DNA of 64,000 bases from positions 42,268 to 106,267 of the forward strand of contig JAFBAO010000001.1 in the NCBI GenBank assembly GCA_019247715.1, in the 5' to 3' direction. Positions within the stretch are counted from its first letter, which is position 1. The number at the start of each line of letters is the position of its first letter. The notes below the pieces were generated by a model, which ran no database searches, was not told the origin of the DNA, and saw nothing but the letters and a program-made list of their open reading frames with translations. The position numbers were made by a program, and so were the translations under genes. Shown in pieces: positions 18,395-28,400 of this stretch. The stretch is from Caulobacteraceae bacterium. GTDB taxonomy: Bacteria > Pseudomonadota > Alphaproteobacteria > Caulobacterales > Caulobacteraceae.

Positions 18395-18607
18395 ATGGCC
18401 GACGAGCCCAACCCCATTCCCCCCACCACCGACGAGGATGTCGAGCGGCTCTCTCCGGAGGACGACGGCCCCCCTTCCGGCGCCCAGCACGGCCAGACCC
18501 ACACGCGCCGTCCGGTCAAGACCGAGGCTGACCGCGGTCAGGGTCCGAAGACACGGGCCGCCAACCGAGAGCGCATCAAGGGCTCGACCCGCTTCAACCC
18601 GCGCTGA
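18395..18607 (+). CDS. Small hydrophilic protein of unknown function
   Basis: 70 residues, no cysteine, no hydrophobic segment. The protein is rich in Pro, Asp, Glu, Arg and Thr and probably disordered. It begins MADEPNPIPPTTDEDVERLS and ends ERIKGSTRFNPR. A strong GGAGGAG ribosome binding site sits 7 bases before the ATG, which supports translation. A possible stress-sigma promoter with one mismatch lies 20-45 bases upstream (see findings). It is flanked by zapE (divergent) and a thioredoxin-fold gene (convergent). No function can be assigned. Confidence 0.7.
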   Translation: MADEPNPIPPTTDEDVERLSPEDDGPPSGAQHGQTHTRRPVKTEADRGQGPKTRAANRERIKGSTRFNPR

Positions 18608-18616
18608 GGAGACGGG

Positions 18617-19252
18617 TTAGGCGCCCAGCTCCTGCTCCACGTACCGGTAGCTCTTGGCGCTTTCGCAGGCGCAGCCGCGCATCCGCCCGTCCTTGGTCCA
18701 CCAGACGAGGGTGGGGTAGGCGAACCGGATGCCGTTGTCCTGCAGGAGCGGCGCGAGCCGCTCGGTGAGGCTGCGGCTCGCCTCGACCACCGCCATCCGG
18801 GCGGCGTCCCCGTCCGCAGGCGCGAGGCCGGCGGCGGTCCAGGCCTCCGGAGCGCCCTGGCTCCATTGCTGGAACAGCTTCCAGCTTCGGTTGATCCACA
18901 GCTCGGCGACCGTGGCCCGTTCGGCCGGGGTCGAGCGGGCCTGGCCGTTGCGGTCGCGCAAGGCGACCATGATCACCCGCGTGTCCACGCTGGCGGCCTG
19001 CAGCTTGGGGAGCGACTCCCGCTCGAAGCGGATGCAGTCCGGACAGGCGCGGAACGAGACCATGTAGAGGGTGGGTCCGGTCAGTCGGGGCGAGACCCAG
19101 CCCGCCTGCGCCAGAATCTGAGCGATCTCCTGCTGATGCTTGGTGATCGTGTGCGGGCGCCAGCGCCAGTCGAGGTCCCAGAAGGCGAAGAGAATCACGC
19201 CAGCCGCCCCGATGACCCCGATCGCCGCCGCCCAGCCCAGGAACTTGCGCAT
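18617..19252 (-). CDS. Thioredoxin-fold protein with CPDC motif, membrane-anchored
   Basis: 211 residues from ATG 19252. The N-terminus MRKFLGWAAAIGVIGAAGVI is a signal anchor, placing the rest in the periplasm. The core motif SFRACPDCIRFERESLPKLQ carries a CxxC (CPDC) as in DsbC/DsbG-like disulfide isomerases or reductases. A second cysteine pair, GCACES, lies near the C-terminus after PTLVWWTKDGRM. The middle is longer than in plain thioredoxin. A role in periplasmic disulfide exchange is inferred; the partner is unknown. It is divergent from the acyltransferase gene. Confidence 0.72.
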   Translation of the reverse strand: MRKFLGWAAAIGVIGAAGVILFAFWDLDWRWRPHTITKHQQEIAQILAQAGWVSPRLTGPTLYMVSFRACPDCIRFERESLPKLQAASVDTRVIMVALRDRNGQARSTPAERATVAELWINRSWKLFQQWSQGAPEAWTAAGLAPADGDAARMAVVEASRSLTERLAPLLQDNGIRFAYPTLVWWTKDGRMRGCACESAKSYRYVEQELGA

Positions 19253-19385
19253 GGTCTTGGCCTCCCTGCCGGCCTTCCAGCAATCCGAACCGCACGTCCC
19301 CGTCAACTGGCGCGCGCCGCCGGGCCGCCGCCGAGCGCGCGCGAGCGCTTGCGGCCAGGCTCGGGGCGAGCGCATCCTCGCCGGC

Positions 19386-20261
19386 ATGGTCCTGGCCGAC
19401 GCCGCCTCGCCGATTCCGCGCCCAAGCGCGCTCGCGGCGCACGTGGTCGACACCCTCATCGAGGAGCGGGCGCCGAAGCTGGCCGCCTCGCCGATCTGGC
19501 CGCTGATCCGACCGCCGCTCTACGCCCTGCTCGACTATAGCAAGGCGCGGCGGATGGCCGACGCGATCGCGGGCATGGGCGGGCGCGAGGCGCTCGAATA
19601 CTGCGCGGCTCTGCTGGCCCTGAAGGTCGAGGCGCGGTTCCTGGAGCGCATCCCGCCGGCCGGGCGGCTGGTCGTGATCGTCAACCACCCTACCGGGGTC
19701 GCCGACGGCATGGCGGTCTACGAGGCCCTGAAGCGGCTGCGGCCGGATCTGCTCTTCTACGCCAACTCCGACGCCCACCGGGTGTGTCCGGGGTTCGCCG
19801 AGACGCTGATCCCGGTGGAGTGGGTCGCCGCCAAGCGCACCCGCGAGCGGACCAGGCTGACGCTCTCGCGGACCCGCGAAGCAATGGAGGCGGGAAGGGC
19901 GCTGGTGATCTTCCCCGCCGGCCGGATCGCCCGCCGCCGCGGCGGGCGGACCGAAGACCCGGCCTGGGCGCCCACCGCCTGCTCCGTCGCCCGCAAATAT
20001 CACGCCCCGATCCTGCCGGTGCGCCTTTCCGGTCCCGCCCCGGTGCTCTTCCATCTCTTCGACCGCATGTCGGACGAGCTGCGCGACGTCACCCTGTTCC
20101 ATGAGCTCCTGAACAAGCGCGGGCGGCGCTTCGAGCTGGTGGTCGGGCCGCCCATCGATCCTGGCCAGCTGCCGCAAGACGCCGCAGAAGCCAGCGCGCG
20201 GCTGAAGGTCTATATCGAGCGCGAGCTTGGGAACGACCCGGAAAGGGCTCAACCATGTTGA
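19386..20261 (+). CDS. 1-acyl-glycerol-3-phosphate acyltransferase-like protein
   Basis: 291 residues from ATG 19386. The acyltransferase motif NHPTGVADG (block I, N-H-x5-D variant) is near residue 100. The block III equivalent ALVIFPAGRIARRRGG is near 175 and PILPVRLSG near 215. This layout is that of the PlsC superfamily, and more precisely the branch related to haemolysin-like or ornithine-lipid acyltransferases, where the first motif has Pro/Thr after the His. It should transfer acyl chains to a lipid acceptor at the inner membrane. The stop overlaps the tsaE start by 7 bases, so the gene leads the tsaE-amgK-murU-addBA chain. Confidence 0.82.
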   Translation: MVLADAASPIPRPSALAAHVVDTLIEERAPKLAASPIWPLIRPPLYALLDYSKARRMADAIAGMGGREALEYCAALLALKVEARFLERIPPAGRLVVIVNHPTGVADGMAVYEALKRLRPDLLFYANSDAHRVCPGFAETLIPVEWVAAKRTRERTRLTLSRTREAMEAGRALVIFPAGRIARRRGGRTEDPAWAPTACSVARKYHAPILPVRLSGPAPVLFHLFDRMSDELRDVTLFHELLNKRGRRFELVVGPPIDPGQLPQDAAEASARLKVYIERELGNDPERAQPC

Positions 20262-20719
20262 TTCTTCCTGCAGAAGGCGACTTTCGCCTGGATCGCGAGG
20301 CCGACACCGTCCGCCTCGGCGCCGCCATCGCCCACGTGCTCCAGAAGCGTGAGGCGGTCTGTCTCACCGGGCCGCTCGGCGCCGGCAAATCCACCCTCGC
20401 CAGGGCCGTGATCCGGGCGCTGGCGGGCGAGGGGACTGAGGCGCCCAGCCCCACCTTCACCCTGGTCCAGACCTATGACACGGCGGGCTTCCCGGTGGCC
20501 CACTTCGACCTCTACAGGCTGGAGCGGCCGGAGGAGATCCTGGAGCTTGGCCTGGACGAGGCCCTGGAAGACGGCGCCGCCGTGGTCGAATGGGCCGAGA
20601 AGCTCGCCCACCATCTGCCGCCGGACCGACTCGACATAGAACTGACCGTCGACGGGCCGAACAGGCGGGCCCGTCTCACCCCCCACGGAGCCTGGGAGGA
20701 ACGGCCGCTTGAGTTCTGA
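20255..20719 (+). CDS. tsaE: tRNA threonylcarbamoyladenosine synthesis ATPase TsaE
   Basis: 154 residues. The Walker A motif GPLGAGKS is at residues 39-46, and the family blocks PSPTFTLVQTYD and HFDLYRLERPEEILELGLDE follow. TsaE works with TsaB and TsaD to make the t6A modification at position 37 of ANN-reading tRNAs. Its start lies inside the acyltransferase end, and its stop overlaps the TTG start of amgK. The tsaE-amgK-murU order is a known conserved arrangement. Confidence 0.96.
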   Translation: MLILPAEGDFRLDREADTVRLGAAIAHVLQKREAVCLTGPLGAGKSTLARAVIRALAGEGTEAPSPTFTLVQTYDTAGFPVAHFDLYRLERPEEILELGLDEALEDGAAVVEWAEKLAHHLPPDRLDIELTVDGPNRRARLTPHGAWEERPLEF

Positions 20720-21803
20720 GCGTGAGGGCCTGAAGGCCGAGTTCTTGCGGCGGGAAGGGTTCGGCGAGGCCCGCCGCCAGCCCTTGCCCGGCGACGCCTC
20801 CACCCGTCTCTACGAACGGCTGACGTTGCCTGGCGGCGGCGCCGCGATCTTCATGGACCAGCCGCCGTCGGCGGAGAGCCAGCCCTGCCCGCCGGCGGCG
20901 ACGCCCGACGAGCGCCGCGGGCTCGGTTACAACGCCATGGCCCGGCTGGCCGCCGGACGCGTGGAAGCCTTCGTCGCCTGCGCCGGCTGGCTGCGCGGGA
21001 TGGGCCTTTCGGCGCCGAGGATCCTGACCGCGGACCCGGGCCAGGGCCTGGCGGTCATCGAGGATCTGGGCGACGGCCTCTACGCCCGGCTCATCGCCGA
21101 GGGCGAGGACGAGGCGCCGCTCTATGCGGCGGCGGTGGAGGGGCTGGTCCGCCTCCACGCCGAGGCCCCGCCGGCCACCCTGGAGGCCGACGGGGTCGCC
21201 TGGCCGCTGCTCGTCTACGACGACCTGGCGCTCAGGACCGGCGGGGAGATGTTCCTGGAGTGGTGGCCGAAGTTCGCCGGCCTGCCGCCTTTTCCGGCCG
21301 AGGAGGTAGCCGCTTGGGAAGCCTTCTGGGCGCCCATCCGCGCCAGGGCGGTCGCCGGCGCCAACGTCTTCTGCCACCGCGACTATCATGCCGAGAACCT
21401 CATCTGGCTGCCGACGCGCCAGGCCGCCGCGAGGGTGGGGATGCTGGATTTCCAGGACGCGCTACGGGCGCATCCCGCCTGGGACTTCTCCATGCTGCTC
21501 CACGACGGGCGCCGCGACGTCTCGGTCGACCGCGAACAGGCGTGCCTCGCCCAATACCTGGGCGCGCGGCCGCAGCTCGATCGCGAAGCCTTCCTGGCCG
21601 ACTACCATGCGCTGGGCGCGCTCAATTGCCTGCGGATCCTGTTCATCTTCGCCCGGCAGGTGGCCGGGTTCGGGCGGCCCAAGTACCGGGCTTTCACGCC
21701 GCGGATGTGGCGCTACCTCGGCCAATGCCTCGCCGGCTCGTCGGAGCTGGCGCCCCTCGCAGCCTGGCTCGATCGGAACATTCCGGCGGCGGCGCGGCTG
21801 TGA
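20709..21803 (+). CDS. amgK: N-acetylmuramate/N-acetylglucosamine kinase AmgK
   Basis: 364 residues from a TTG at 20709, inside the tsaE end. It has an aminoglycoside-phosphotransferase-like kinase fold. The nucleotide-binding part contains PLPGDASTRLYERL, the catalytic loop is FCHRDYHAENLIWL, and the metal-binding DFQDALRAHPAWDFSMLLHD follows. AmgK phosphorylates the anomeric carbon of recovered MurNAc or GlcNAc, the first step of the cell-wall recycling shortcut that bypasses MurA. The next gene, murU, performs the second step, and the two overlap by four bases. Confidence 0.95.
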   Translation: MSSEREGLKAEFLRREGFGEARRQPLPGDASTRLYERLTLPGGGAAIFMDQPPSAESQPCPPAATPDERRGLGYNAMARLAAGRVEAFVACAGWLRGMGLSAPRILTADPGQGLAVIEDLGDGLYARLIAEGEDEAPLYAAAVEGLVRLHAEAPPATLEADGVAWPLLVYDDLALRTGGEMFLEWWPKFAGLPPFPAEEVAAWEAFWAPIRARAVAGANVFCHRDYHAENLIWLPTRQAAARVGMLDFQDALRAHPAWDFSMLLHDGRRDVSVDREQACLAQYLGARPQLDREAFLADYHALGALNCLRILFIFARQVAGFGRPKYRAFTPRMWRYLGQCLAGSSELAPLAAWLDRNIPAAARL

Positions 21804-22513
21804 GCGGACCTCGGGTGGCCATGGTGATGGCGGCGGGGCTCGGCACCCGCATGCGTCCGCTCACCGACGCGCGTCCCAAGGCCCTGATCGAGGTGGGGGG
21901 CAGGACGCTCATCGACCACACGCTCGACCGCCTGGAGGCGGCCGGCGTCACCCGCGCGGTGGTCAACGTCCACGCTTTCGCCGACCAGCTCGAGGCGCAC
22001 CTGGCCCGGCGGAGGAGCCCCGAGATCCTGATCTCGGACGAGCGGGCTGCCCTGCTGGAGACCGGCGGCGGGGTGAAGAAGGGCCGGGCCCTGCTCGGCG
22101 AAGCGCCCATCTGGGTGGCCAACAGCGACTACGTCTGGCTGGAGGGCGAGGACGATCCCCTCGCCATGGTCGCCCAGGCCTGGGACCCCGCCCGGATGGA
22201 CGCCTGTCTGATCGTGATACCCAGGGCGCGCACCATGGGCTTCGACACCCCCGGCGACTTCTTCCGAGCCGAGGACGGCCGGCTCACGCATCGAAACGGG
22301 GCCGCGGAAGCGCCCTATCACTGCTTCGGGGTGGAGATCCTCGATCCGCAGCGGGTCTACGAGGTGGCGGCCGAGCGCTTCTCCCTCTTTCAAGTGTGGA
22401 TGGCCGCCGCCGCCAAGGGCCGGCTGCGCGGCGTGACCCCCGACGGGTTCTGGATGCAGGTGGGCGATCCGGCCTCGCTGGCGGCGGCGGAGGCGAGGCT
22501 CGAGAGACGGTGA
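21800..22513 (+). CDS. murU: N-acetylmuramate alpha-1-phosphate uridylyltransferase MurU
   Basis: 237 residues from GTG 21800, which overlaps the amgK stop (GTGA). The nucleotidyltransferase signature VMAAGLGTRMRPLTDARPKA is at residues 9-28, followed by the Lys-containing PKALIEVGG and the sugar-binding ETGGGVKKG. The C-terminal end DGFWMQVGDPASL fits MurU. It makes UDP-MurNAc from MurNAc-1-P, completing the AmgK/MurU peptidoglycan-recycling bypass, a known reason for intrinsic fosfomycin tolerance. The gene ends in a four-base overlap with addB. Confidence 0.95.
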   Translation: MSGPRVAMVMAAGLGTRMRPLTDARPKALIEVGGRTLIDHTLDRLEAAGVTRAVVNVHAFADQLEAHLARRRSPEILISDERAALLETGGGVKKGRALLGEAPIWVANSDYVWLEGEDDPLAMVAQAWDPARMDACLIVIPRARTMGFDTPGDFFRAEDGRLTHRNGAAEAPYHCFGVEILDPQRVYEVAAERFSLFQVWMAAAAKGRLRGVTPDGFWMQVGDPASLAAAEARLERR

Positions 22514-25497
22514 GCTTTCTGCGGGGGGCATCGCCGCGTTGGTTCAGCATCGAGGCCGGCAGGCCGTTCCTCGAGGATCTGGCGAGCGGTCTGGCTGAGG
22601 CCCTGGCGGAGGCGGGACCCGATGGTCTTTCCGCCGCGATGGTGCTGGTCCCCACCCGACGCGCGGGGCGGGAGCTCGCCGAGGCTTTCCTGGCGGCCGG
22701 GATCGGGAAAGCGGTGCTGCTGCCGCAGGTCCGGGCGCTGGGCGACCTCGAAGAGGGCGAGCCGCCTTTCGAGGCGGGCGACCTCGCCCTCGACCTGCCG
22801 CCGGCCATCACGCCGGCGCGCCGGCGCTTCGAACTGGCCCGGCTCGCGGCCGACCATCAGGCTTCCGGCCGCAGTCTGGACGCCGCCGAAGCCCTTGACC
22901 TTGCCGACGCCCTAGCCAGCTTCCTGGACAGCATCCAGCTCGAGGAGGCGTTCCCGCTGCCGCGCCTGGAGGATCTAGCGCCGGCCGAACTGGCGCGGCA
23001 TTGGCAGATCTCTTCGGACTTCCTGCGGCGGCTGCTCACCACCTGGCCGAGCCGGCTCTCGGACCTCGGCCTCATGGACGTGGCCGAACCGCGCGTCGCT
23101 CTTCTGCGCCGCCTCGCCGAACGTTGGCGGCGAGAGCCCACCCGCCAGCCGGTGGTGGCCGCTGGCTCAACCGGCAGCGCCCCTGCCGTCGCCGATCTCC
23201 TGGCGGTCATCGCCAGCCTGCCGAACGGCGCCGTGGTGCTGCCCGGCCTCGACCTCAGCCTGGCCGAGACCGCCTGGTCCGAAGTGGGCGAGCAGCACCC
23301 CCAGGGGGGGCTCAAGCGGCTGCTGGGCCGCGCGGGCGTCGAGCGCAGCCAGGTCCGGCCCTGGGGCGCCGAGGCGGGCGGCCGCGGCCGCTGGCGCCGG
23401 CGGCTGGTCAACGAGGCCCTGCGTCCGCCGGAGGCGACCGCCGACTGGCTGGCGCAGATCGCGGCCCTGCGCGCCGAAGGGGCGCCGGCAGGGATCGACC
23501 CGATCGCCGAGGGGCTAGGGGGCCTCGGCCTGGTCGCGGCGCGCAACGAGGAAGAGGCGGCGCTCGCCGCGGCCCTGCTGCTGCGGGAAACGCTGGAGAC
23601 TCCGGGCGCGTCCGCCGCCCTGATCACGCCCGACGCCGCGCTCGCGCGCCGGGTCAGCGCCCGGCTCACCCGTTGGGGCGTCGCCGCCGATTCCTCGGCC
23701 GGCGCGCCGCTCGCCGCGACCGCGCCCGGCGCCCTCATCTCGCTGGCCGCCCGGTTCGCCCTCGATCCGCTGGACCCGGTTCTCCAGCTCGCCATCGCCA
23801 AGCATCCGCTGGTCCGCTTCGGCTTCGGCGAGGCGGCGCTCGAGGAGGCGCGCGGCCGGTTGGAGCTCGCCCTTCGCGGGCCGCGACAGCGGAGCTGGGA
23901 AGACCTCGAGGCGCTGCCGGTCGCGCCGTCCGGCCAGCGGCTCCTTAAGGGCCTGCGATCGGCGGCCGAGTGGCTCGGGGCGCCTTTCGAAGGCGGATCG
24001 GCGCCGCCGGGGGTCGCGGCGCGCGCGCTCGCCGAGACCCTGGAGGCGCTCGCTGAGGGGGCGGGCCGCGAGGGTGGTGAGCTTTGGGCCGGTCTCGCCG
24101 GCGAGGCGGCCGCCGGCCTGATCGCCGGCCTGATCACCGAAAGCGACGGGCTTCCCGAAACCACGCCCGCGGGGTTCGCCGAGCTCATCGAGACCCTGCT
24201 CGCCCGGGAGATCGTCCGCGGCGGCGGCGCGGCCCATCCGCGCCTCAGGATCCTGGGCGCCATCGAGGCGCGGCTGATCCGGGCGGACCGGCTGATCCTG
24301 GCGGGGCTGGAGGAGGGTGTCTGGCCGCCGGCCGCGCCCATCGATCCCTTCCTGTCGAGGCCCATGCGCGCCGCCCTCGGCCTGCCGCCGCCGGAGCGGC
24401 GGATCGGACTGGCGGCGCATGACTTCGCCCAGGCGGCGAGCGCCCCGGAGGTGGTCCTGATCCATTCCCAGCGGCGGGGCGGGGCGCCGGCGGTGGCCTC
24501 CCGCTGGATCTGGCGGCTCGAGACTCTGGTGAAGGGCGCGGGCCTTGCCGTGCCCGGCCGCGAGGACATCCTCGAGATCGCCCGCGCCCTCGACGCTCCC
24601 GCCGACTTCAAGCCGGCCGCGCGGCCGGCCCCCCGACCGCCCGTGGCGGCGCGGCCGCGCAAGCTGCCGGTGACCGGGGTGGAGACCTGGCTGCGCGATC
24701 CTTACGCCATCTATGCCCGCTACATCCTCGGCCTGCGCCGGCTGGACCGGCCGGGCGAGCCGGTGGAGGCGCTGGCGCGCGGGACCGCCGTCCACGCCGC
24801 CCTCGAGCGGTTCGCGCGCGAGCATCCGGAAGCGCTTCCCGACGCTGCGGAGGCGGTGTTCGAGACCATCCTGATGGAATCCCTGCGCACCGCCGGCATG
24901 CCCGAGGCAAGGCTGGCGCGGGAGCGGGCGCTGGCGCAGAACGTGGCGCCCTGGGTGACGGCGTTCGAGCGCCGGCGCAGGGCAGGCGCCCGGATCTTCG
25001 TCGAGCAGAGCGGGGCCCTCGCGTTCGAAGCCCCTGGCGGCCTCTTCACCGTCACCGCTAAGGCCGATCGGATCGAGCTGCGCGCCGGCGAGGCCGACGT
25101 GCTGGACTTCAAGACCGGTTCGCCGCCCAGCCCGCGGCAGGTGGAAAGCGGCCTCGCCCCGCAGCTCACCCTCACCGCGGCGATTCTTAGAGAGGGAGGC
25201 TTTGCCGAGATCGGGCCGGCCGAGCCTGGCCGGCTGATCTATGTCCGGATCAGCGGCGGGCGGATCGCCGGCCGCGAGGAGCTCCGCGGCGCGCCGCCGG
25301 AGACGGGCGACCTGGCGGCCAGGGCGCTTGCGGGCCTCAAGGCGCGGGTCGCCGCCTTCGACGATCCCTCCACCCCCTACGCCTCCTGGGCGGCGCCCCA
25401 GTTCATCGGCCGCTACGGCGGTGACTACGACCACCTCGCCCGCTACTGGGAATGGGGCGTGATCGGGGGCGGCGAGCCGAACGGAGCCGACCCGTGA
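22510..25497 (+). CDS. addB: Double-strand-break repair protein AddB
   Basis: 995 residues from GTG 22510 (GTGA overlap with murU). The N-terminal half is the degenerate helicase-like part (VLVPTRRAGRELAEAFLAAG near residue 40). The C-terminal nuclease domain has GVETWLRDPYAIYARYILGL, the motif GTAVHAALERF and the catalytic DVLDFKTGSPPSPRQVE. In alphaproteobacteria, AddB pairs with AddA to resect DNA ends for RecA loading. A CxxC-type iron-sulfur cluster is not evident, as in other alphaproteobacterial AddB. Its stop overlaps the addA start. Confidence 0.95.
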   Translation: MSFLRGASPRWFSIEAGRPFLEDLASGLAEALAEAGPDGLSAAMVLVPTRRAGRELAEAFLAAGIGKAVLLPQVRALGDLEEGEPPFEAGDLALDLPPAITPARRRFELARLAADHQASGRSLDAAEALDLADALASFLDSIQLEEAFPLPRLEDLAPAELARHWQISSDFLRRLLTTWPSRLSDLGLMDVAEPRVALLRRLAERWRREPTRQPVVAAGSTGSAPAVADLLAVIASLPNGAVVLPGLDLSLAETAWSEVGEQHPQGGLKRLLGRAGVERSQVRPWGAEAGGRGRWRRRLVNEALRPPEATADWLAQIAALRAEGAPAGIDPIAEGLGGLGLVAARNEEEAALAAALLLRETLETPGASAALITPDAALARRVSARLTRWGVAADSSAGAPLAATAPGALISLAARFALDPLDPVLQLAIAKHPLVRFGFGEAALEEARGRLELALRGPRQRSWEDLEALPVAPSGQRLLKGLRSAAEWLGAPFEGGSAPPGVAARALAETLEALAEGAGREGGELWAGLAGEAAAGLIAGLITESDGLPETTPAGFAELIETLLAREIVRGGGAAHPRLRILGAIEARLIRADRLILAGLEEGVWPPAAPIDPFLSRPMRAALGLPPPERRIGLAAHDFAQAASAPEVVLIHSQRRGGAPAVASRWIWRLETLVKGAGLAVPGREDILEIARALDAPADFKPAARPAPRPPVAARPRKLPVTGVETWLRDPYAIYARYILGLRRLDRPGEPVEALARGTAVHAALERFAREHPEALPDAAEAVFETILMESLRTAGMPEARLARERALAQNVAPWVTAFERRRRAGARIFVEQSGALAFEAPGGLFTVTAKADRIELRAGEADVLDFKTGSPPSPRQVESGLAPQLTLTAAILREGGFAEIGPAEPGRLIYVRISGGRIAGREELRGAPPETGDLAARALAGLKARVAAFDDPSTPYASWAAPQFIGRYGGDYDHLARYWEWGVIGGGEPNGADP

Positions 25498-28400
25498 CCG
25501 CCCAGGCCCGGGCGCAGACGCGCGCCTCCGACCCCACGATCTCCGCCTTCGTGGCCGCCAACGCCGGTTCGGGCAAGACCTCGACGCTGGTGAAGCGGGT
25601 CGCGCGGCTGCTGCTGCGGGGCGCCGCGCCCGAGGCGATCCTCTGCGTCACCTACACCAAGGCCGCGGCGGCCGAGATGCAGCGCCGGCTGTTCGACGAG
25701 CTGGGCGCCTGGGCGGTGATGGAGGACGAGAGGCTGGCCGCCAAGCTCGCCGATCTGGAGGAGCCCTCCCGCGACCTCGGCCGCGCCCGCAAGCTCTTCG
25801 CCCGGGCTCTGGAGACGCCGGGCGGGATCAAGATCCAGACCATCCACGCCTTCTGCGAGAAGCTGCTGCGGCGCTTCCCGCTCGAAGCCGGGGTCTCGCC
25901 GGGGTTCGCGGTGCTCGAGGACGTCGCGGCCCGCGAGGTCTCGGCCGGCGCGCGCGAGGACGTGGCCCTGGCGGCGCTTGCCGATCCCGACGGGCCGGTC
26001 GGTGCGGCCTACGCCTATTTCTCCATCGACCTGGATTATCGGCGGTTCACCGATCTCTTCGCGTGCTTCGAAGCCGAGCGTCAGGCGATCCAGGCCTACG
26101 TCGAGACCTGCGCTGAGCAGGACGGGTTCGGTTCCGACATCTGGCGCCGCTGCGGCTTTCCCCGTCGCACTTCGGTCGAGGCCATCGAGGCGGCGGCGGT
26201 GGGGCGGATCCGCTGGGGTCAGTGGCGGCGCGCGGGCGAGGCGCTCTTGGCCGGATCGAAGACCGACGCGGCGCTCGGCAAGGCCATGCTGGCGCTCGAG
26301 GACGGCTGCGCCTTCGACGAGGCGTGGTCGCTCTTCCGCACCCAGACGGGCCAGCTGCGCAAGCAGGTGGCCACGCAGGCGATCGACCCGGCCATCCGCC
26401 AGTGGCTGGCCGGCGAGGCGGCGCGGCTGGAGGCGGCCTGCGAGGAGCGCAAGGGCGCCATCGTCGCCGAGGCCAGCGTCCACGCCCTCAGCCTCGCGCT
26501 GGCCTACATCGAGCTCTACGAGGGGGCGAAGCGGGCGCTGAGGGCGCTCGACTTCGGGGACCTGATCGTGCGGACGCACGAGCTCCTGACGATACGCGCC
26601 GACGCCGCCTGGGTCCTCTACAAGCTGGACGGTGGGATCGACCATCTGCTGCTGGACGAGGCCCAGGACACCACCCCCGACCAGTGGGATATCCTGCGCA
26701 GCCTCAGCGCGGAGTTCTTCATCGGCCAGGGCGCGGGGGTGCGCCACCGGACGGTGTTCGCGGTCGGCGACGAGAAGCAGTCGATCTTCTCCTTCCAGGG
26801 CGCCGCGCCGGAGCGGTTCTTGGCCGAGGCGCAGGCCTTCGACTCGCTCGTCGGGAGCTCCGGAAGAGCCTTCGAGAAGGTTCAGCTGCTGGAGAGCTGG
26901 CGCTCGACCCCGGAAATCCTCGCCTTCGTCGATCGGGTGTTCGAGCCGCCCGAATTGGCGGCGGCGCTGAAGCCGGCGGGCACCGCCGCCTTCCCGCTCC
27001 GGCACGAGGCGACGCGCGCGCGAGGCGGCGCGGTCGAGCTCTGGCCCCTGGAGGAGACCCAGCCCCAGGACGACCCGGACCCCTGGGCCCCCGTGAACGC
27101 CGATCCCCCGCAAAGCGCCAACAAGAAGCTCGCCCGACGGATCGCCGCGGCCGTCTCGGCCATGGTCCTCGGCGGGGAGGCGGTGCAGGACCGGCGCAGC
27201 GGCGCCATGCGGCCGATGGCGTGGGGCGACGTGCTGATCCTGGTGCGCCGCCGCAACGCGCTTTTCCACGAGATCATCCGCGCCCTCAAGGCCAGGGGCG
27301 CGCCGGTGGGCGGCGCTGACCGCCTGAAGCTTTCGGAGCACGCCGCCTTCCAGGACCTGCTGGCGCTCGGCCGCTTCGTCCGCTTTCCGGACGATGACCT
27401 CACGCTCGCGGCGCTGCTGCGTGGGCCCTTCTGCGAAGTGGACGATGAGGCCCTCTACGAGCTTGCCCACGCGCGGGACGGACGGCTCTGGCCGGCGCTG
27501 AGGGCCCGCGCAGGCGAGCGGCCGGCCTGGGCGGCGGCGGTCCGGTTCCTAACCTGGGCGCGCGCGGAAGCCGAGGCGCGCCCGCCATTCGATTTCTACG
27601 CCCGTTTGCTCAGCCGCCTCGACGAGGCCGGCGTCTCGATGAAGCAACGGCTTCTGACCCGCCTGGGGCGCGAGGCCGAGGACGCCGTCGAGGCTTTCCT
27701 CGCCGAGGCCCTGGCGGCCGAGCAGCGCGGCGTGGTCGAGCTTGAGCGGTTCCTCGACGAGCTGGCCAAGAGCGAGATCGAGGTCAAGCGCGAGCAGGAC
27801 GATCCGGACGGCCCCGCCGGCGGCGAGGTGCGGGTGATGACGGCCCACGGCGCCAAAGGCCTCGAGGCGCCCGTGGTCATCCTGCCGGACACCACCACCC
27901 GGGCCACCCCGCAGGGAAGCCCCCTGCTCCCCGCCGAAGGCGGCGCCTTCCTCTGGGCGCCGCGCAAGGCCGACGACTGCCCGGCCTCGGCGTGCGCCCG
28001 GGCCGCACGCGAGAGCGCCGCCGAGCACGAGAGCCTGCGGCTCCTCTACGTGGCCCTGACCCGGGCGCGAGACCGGCTGATCATCGCTGGGGTGAAGACC
28101 CAGCCCGGGTATTTCCGCGGCAGCTGGTTCGAGGTGGCGGAGCGCGCCTTCGAACACCCGGCGATCGCCGCCCAGACGCGGCCGGCGGCTTTGGGCGAAG
28201 GCGCGACGGGGAAGAGGTTCGGCGCCGATCCGCTTCGAAGCGCGGCCCCGTCCTTGGCCGCGCCGCATCCCGCCAGGGCGCCCGCCTGGGCGCTGCGGCC
28301 GGCGCCGGCGGAAACCGCGCCGGCCAGGATCTCGCCGTCGCGGCTGTCGCCGTCGGCCAGGATCGCCGCCCCTTCACCGCTCGCCGAAGCGGGCGGCCTT

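Noticed and set aside
16935..18620. Long forward frame across the sdhC/zapE region
   Set aside because: It runs antisense to zapE and through the dispersed repeat; composition is that of a shadow frame.
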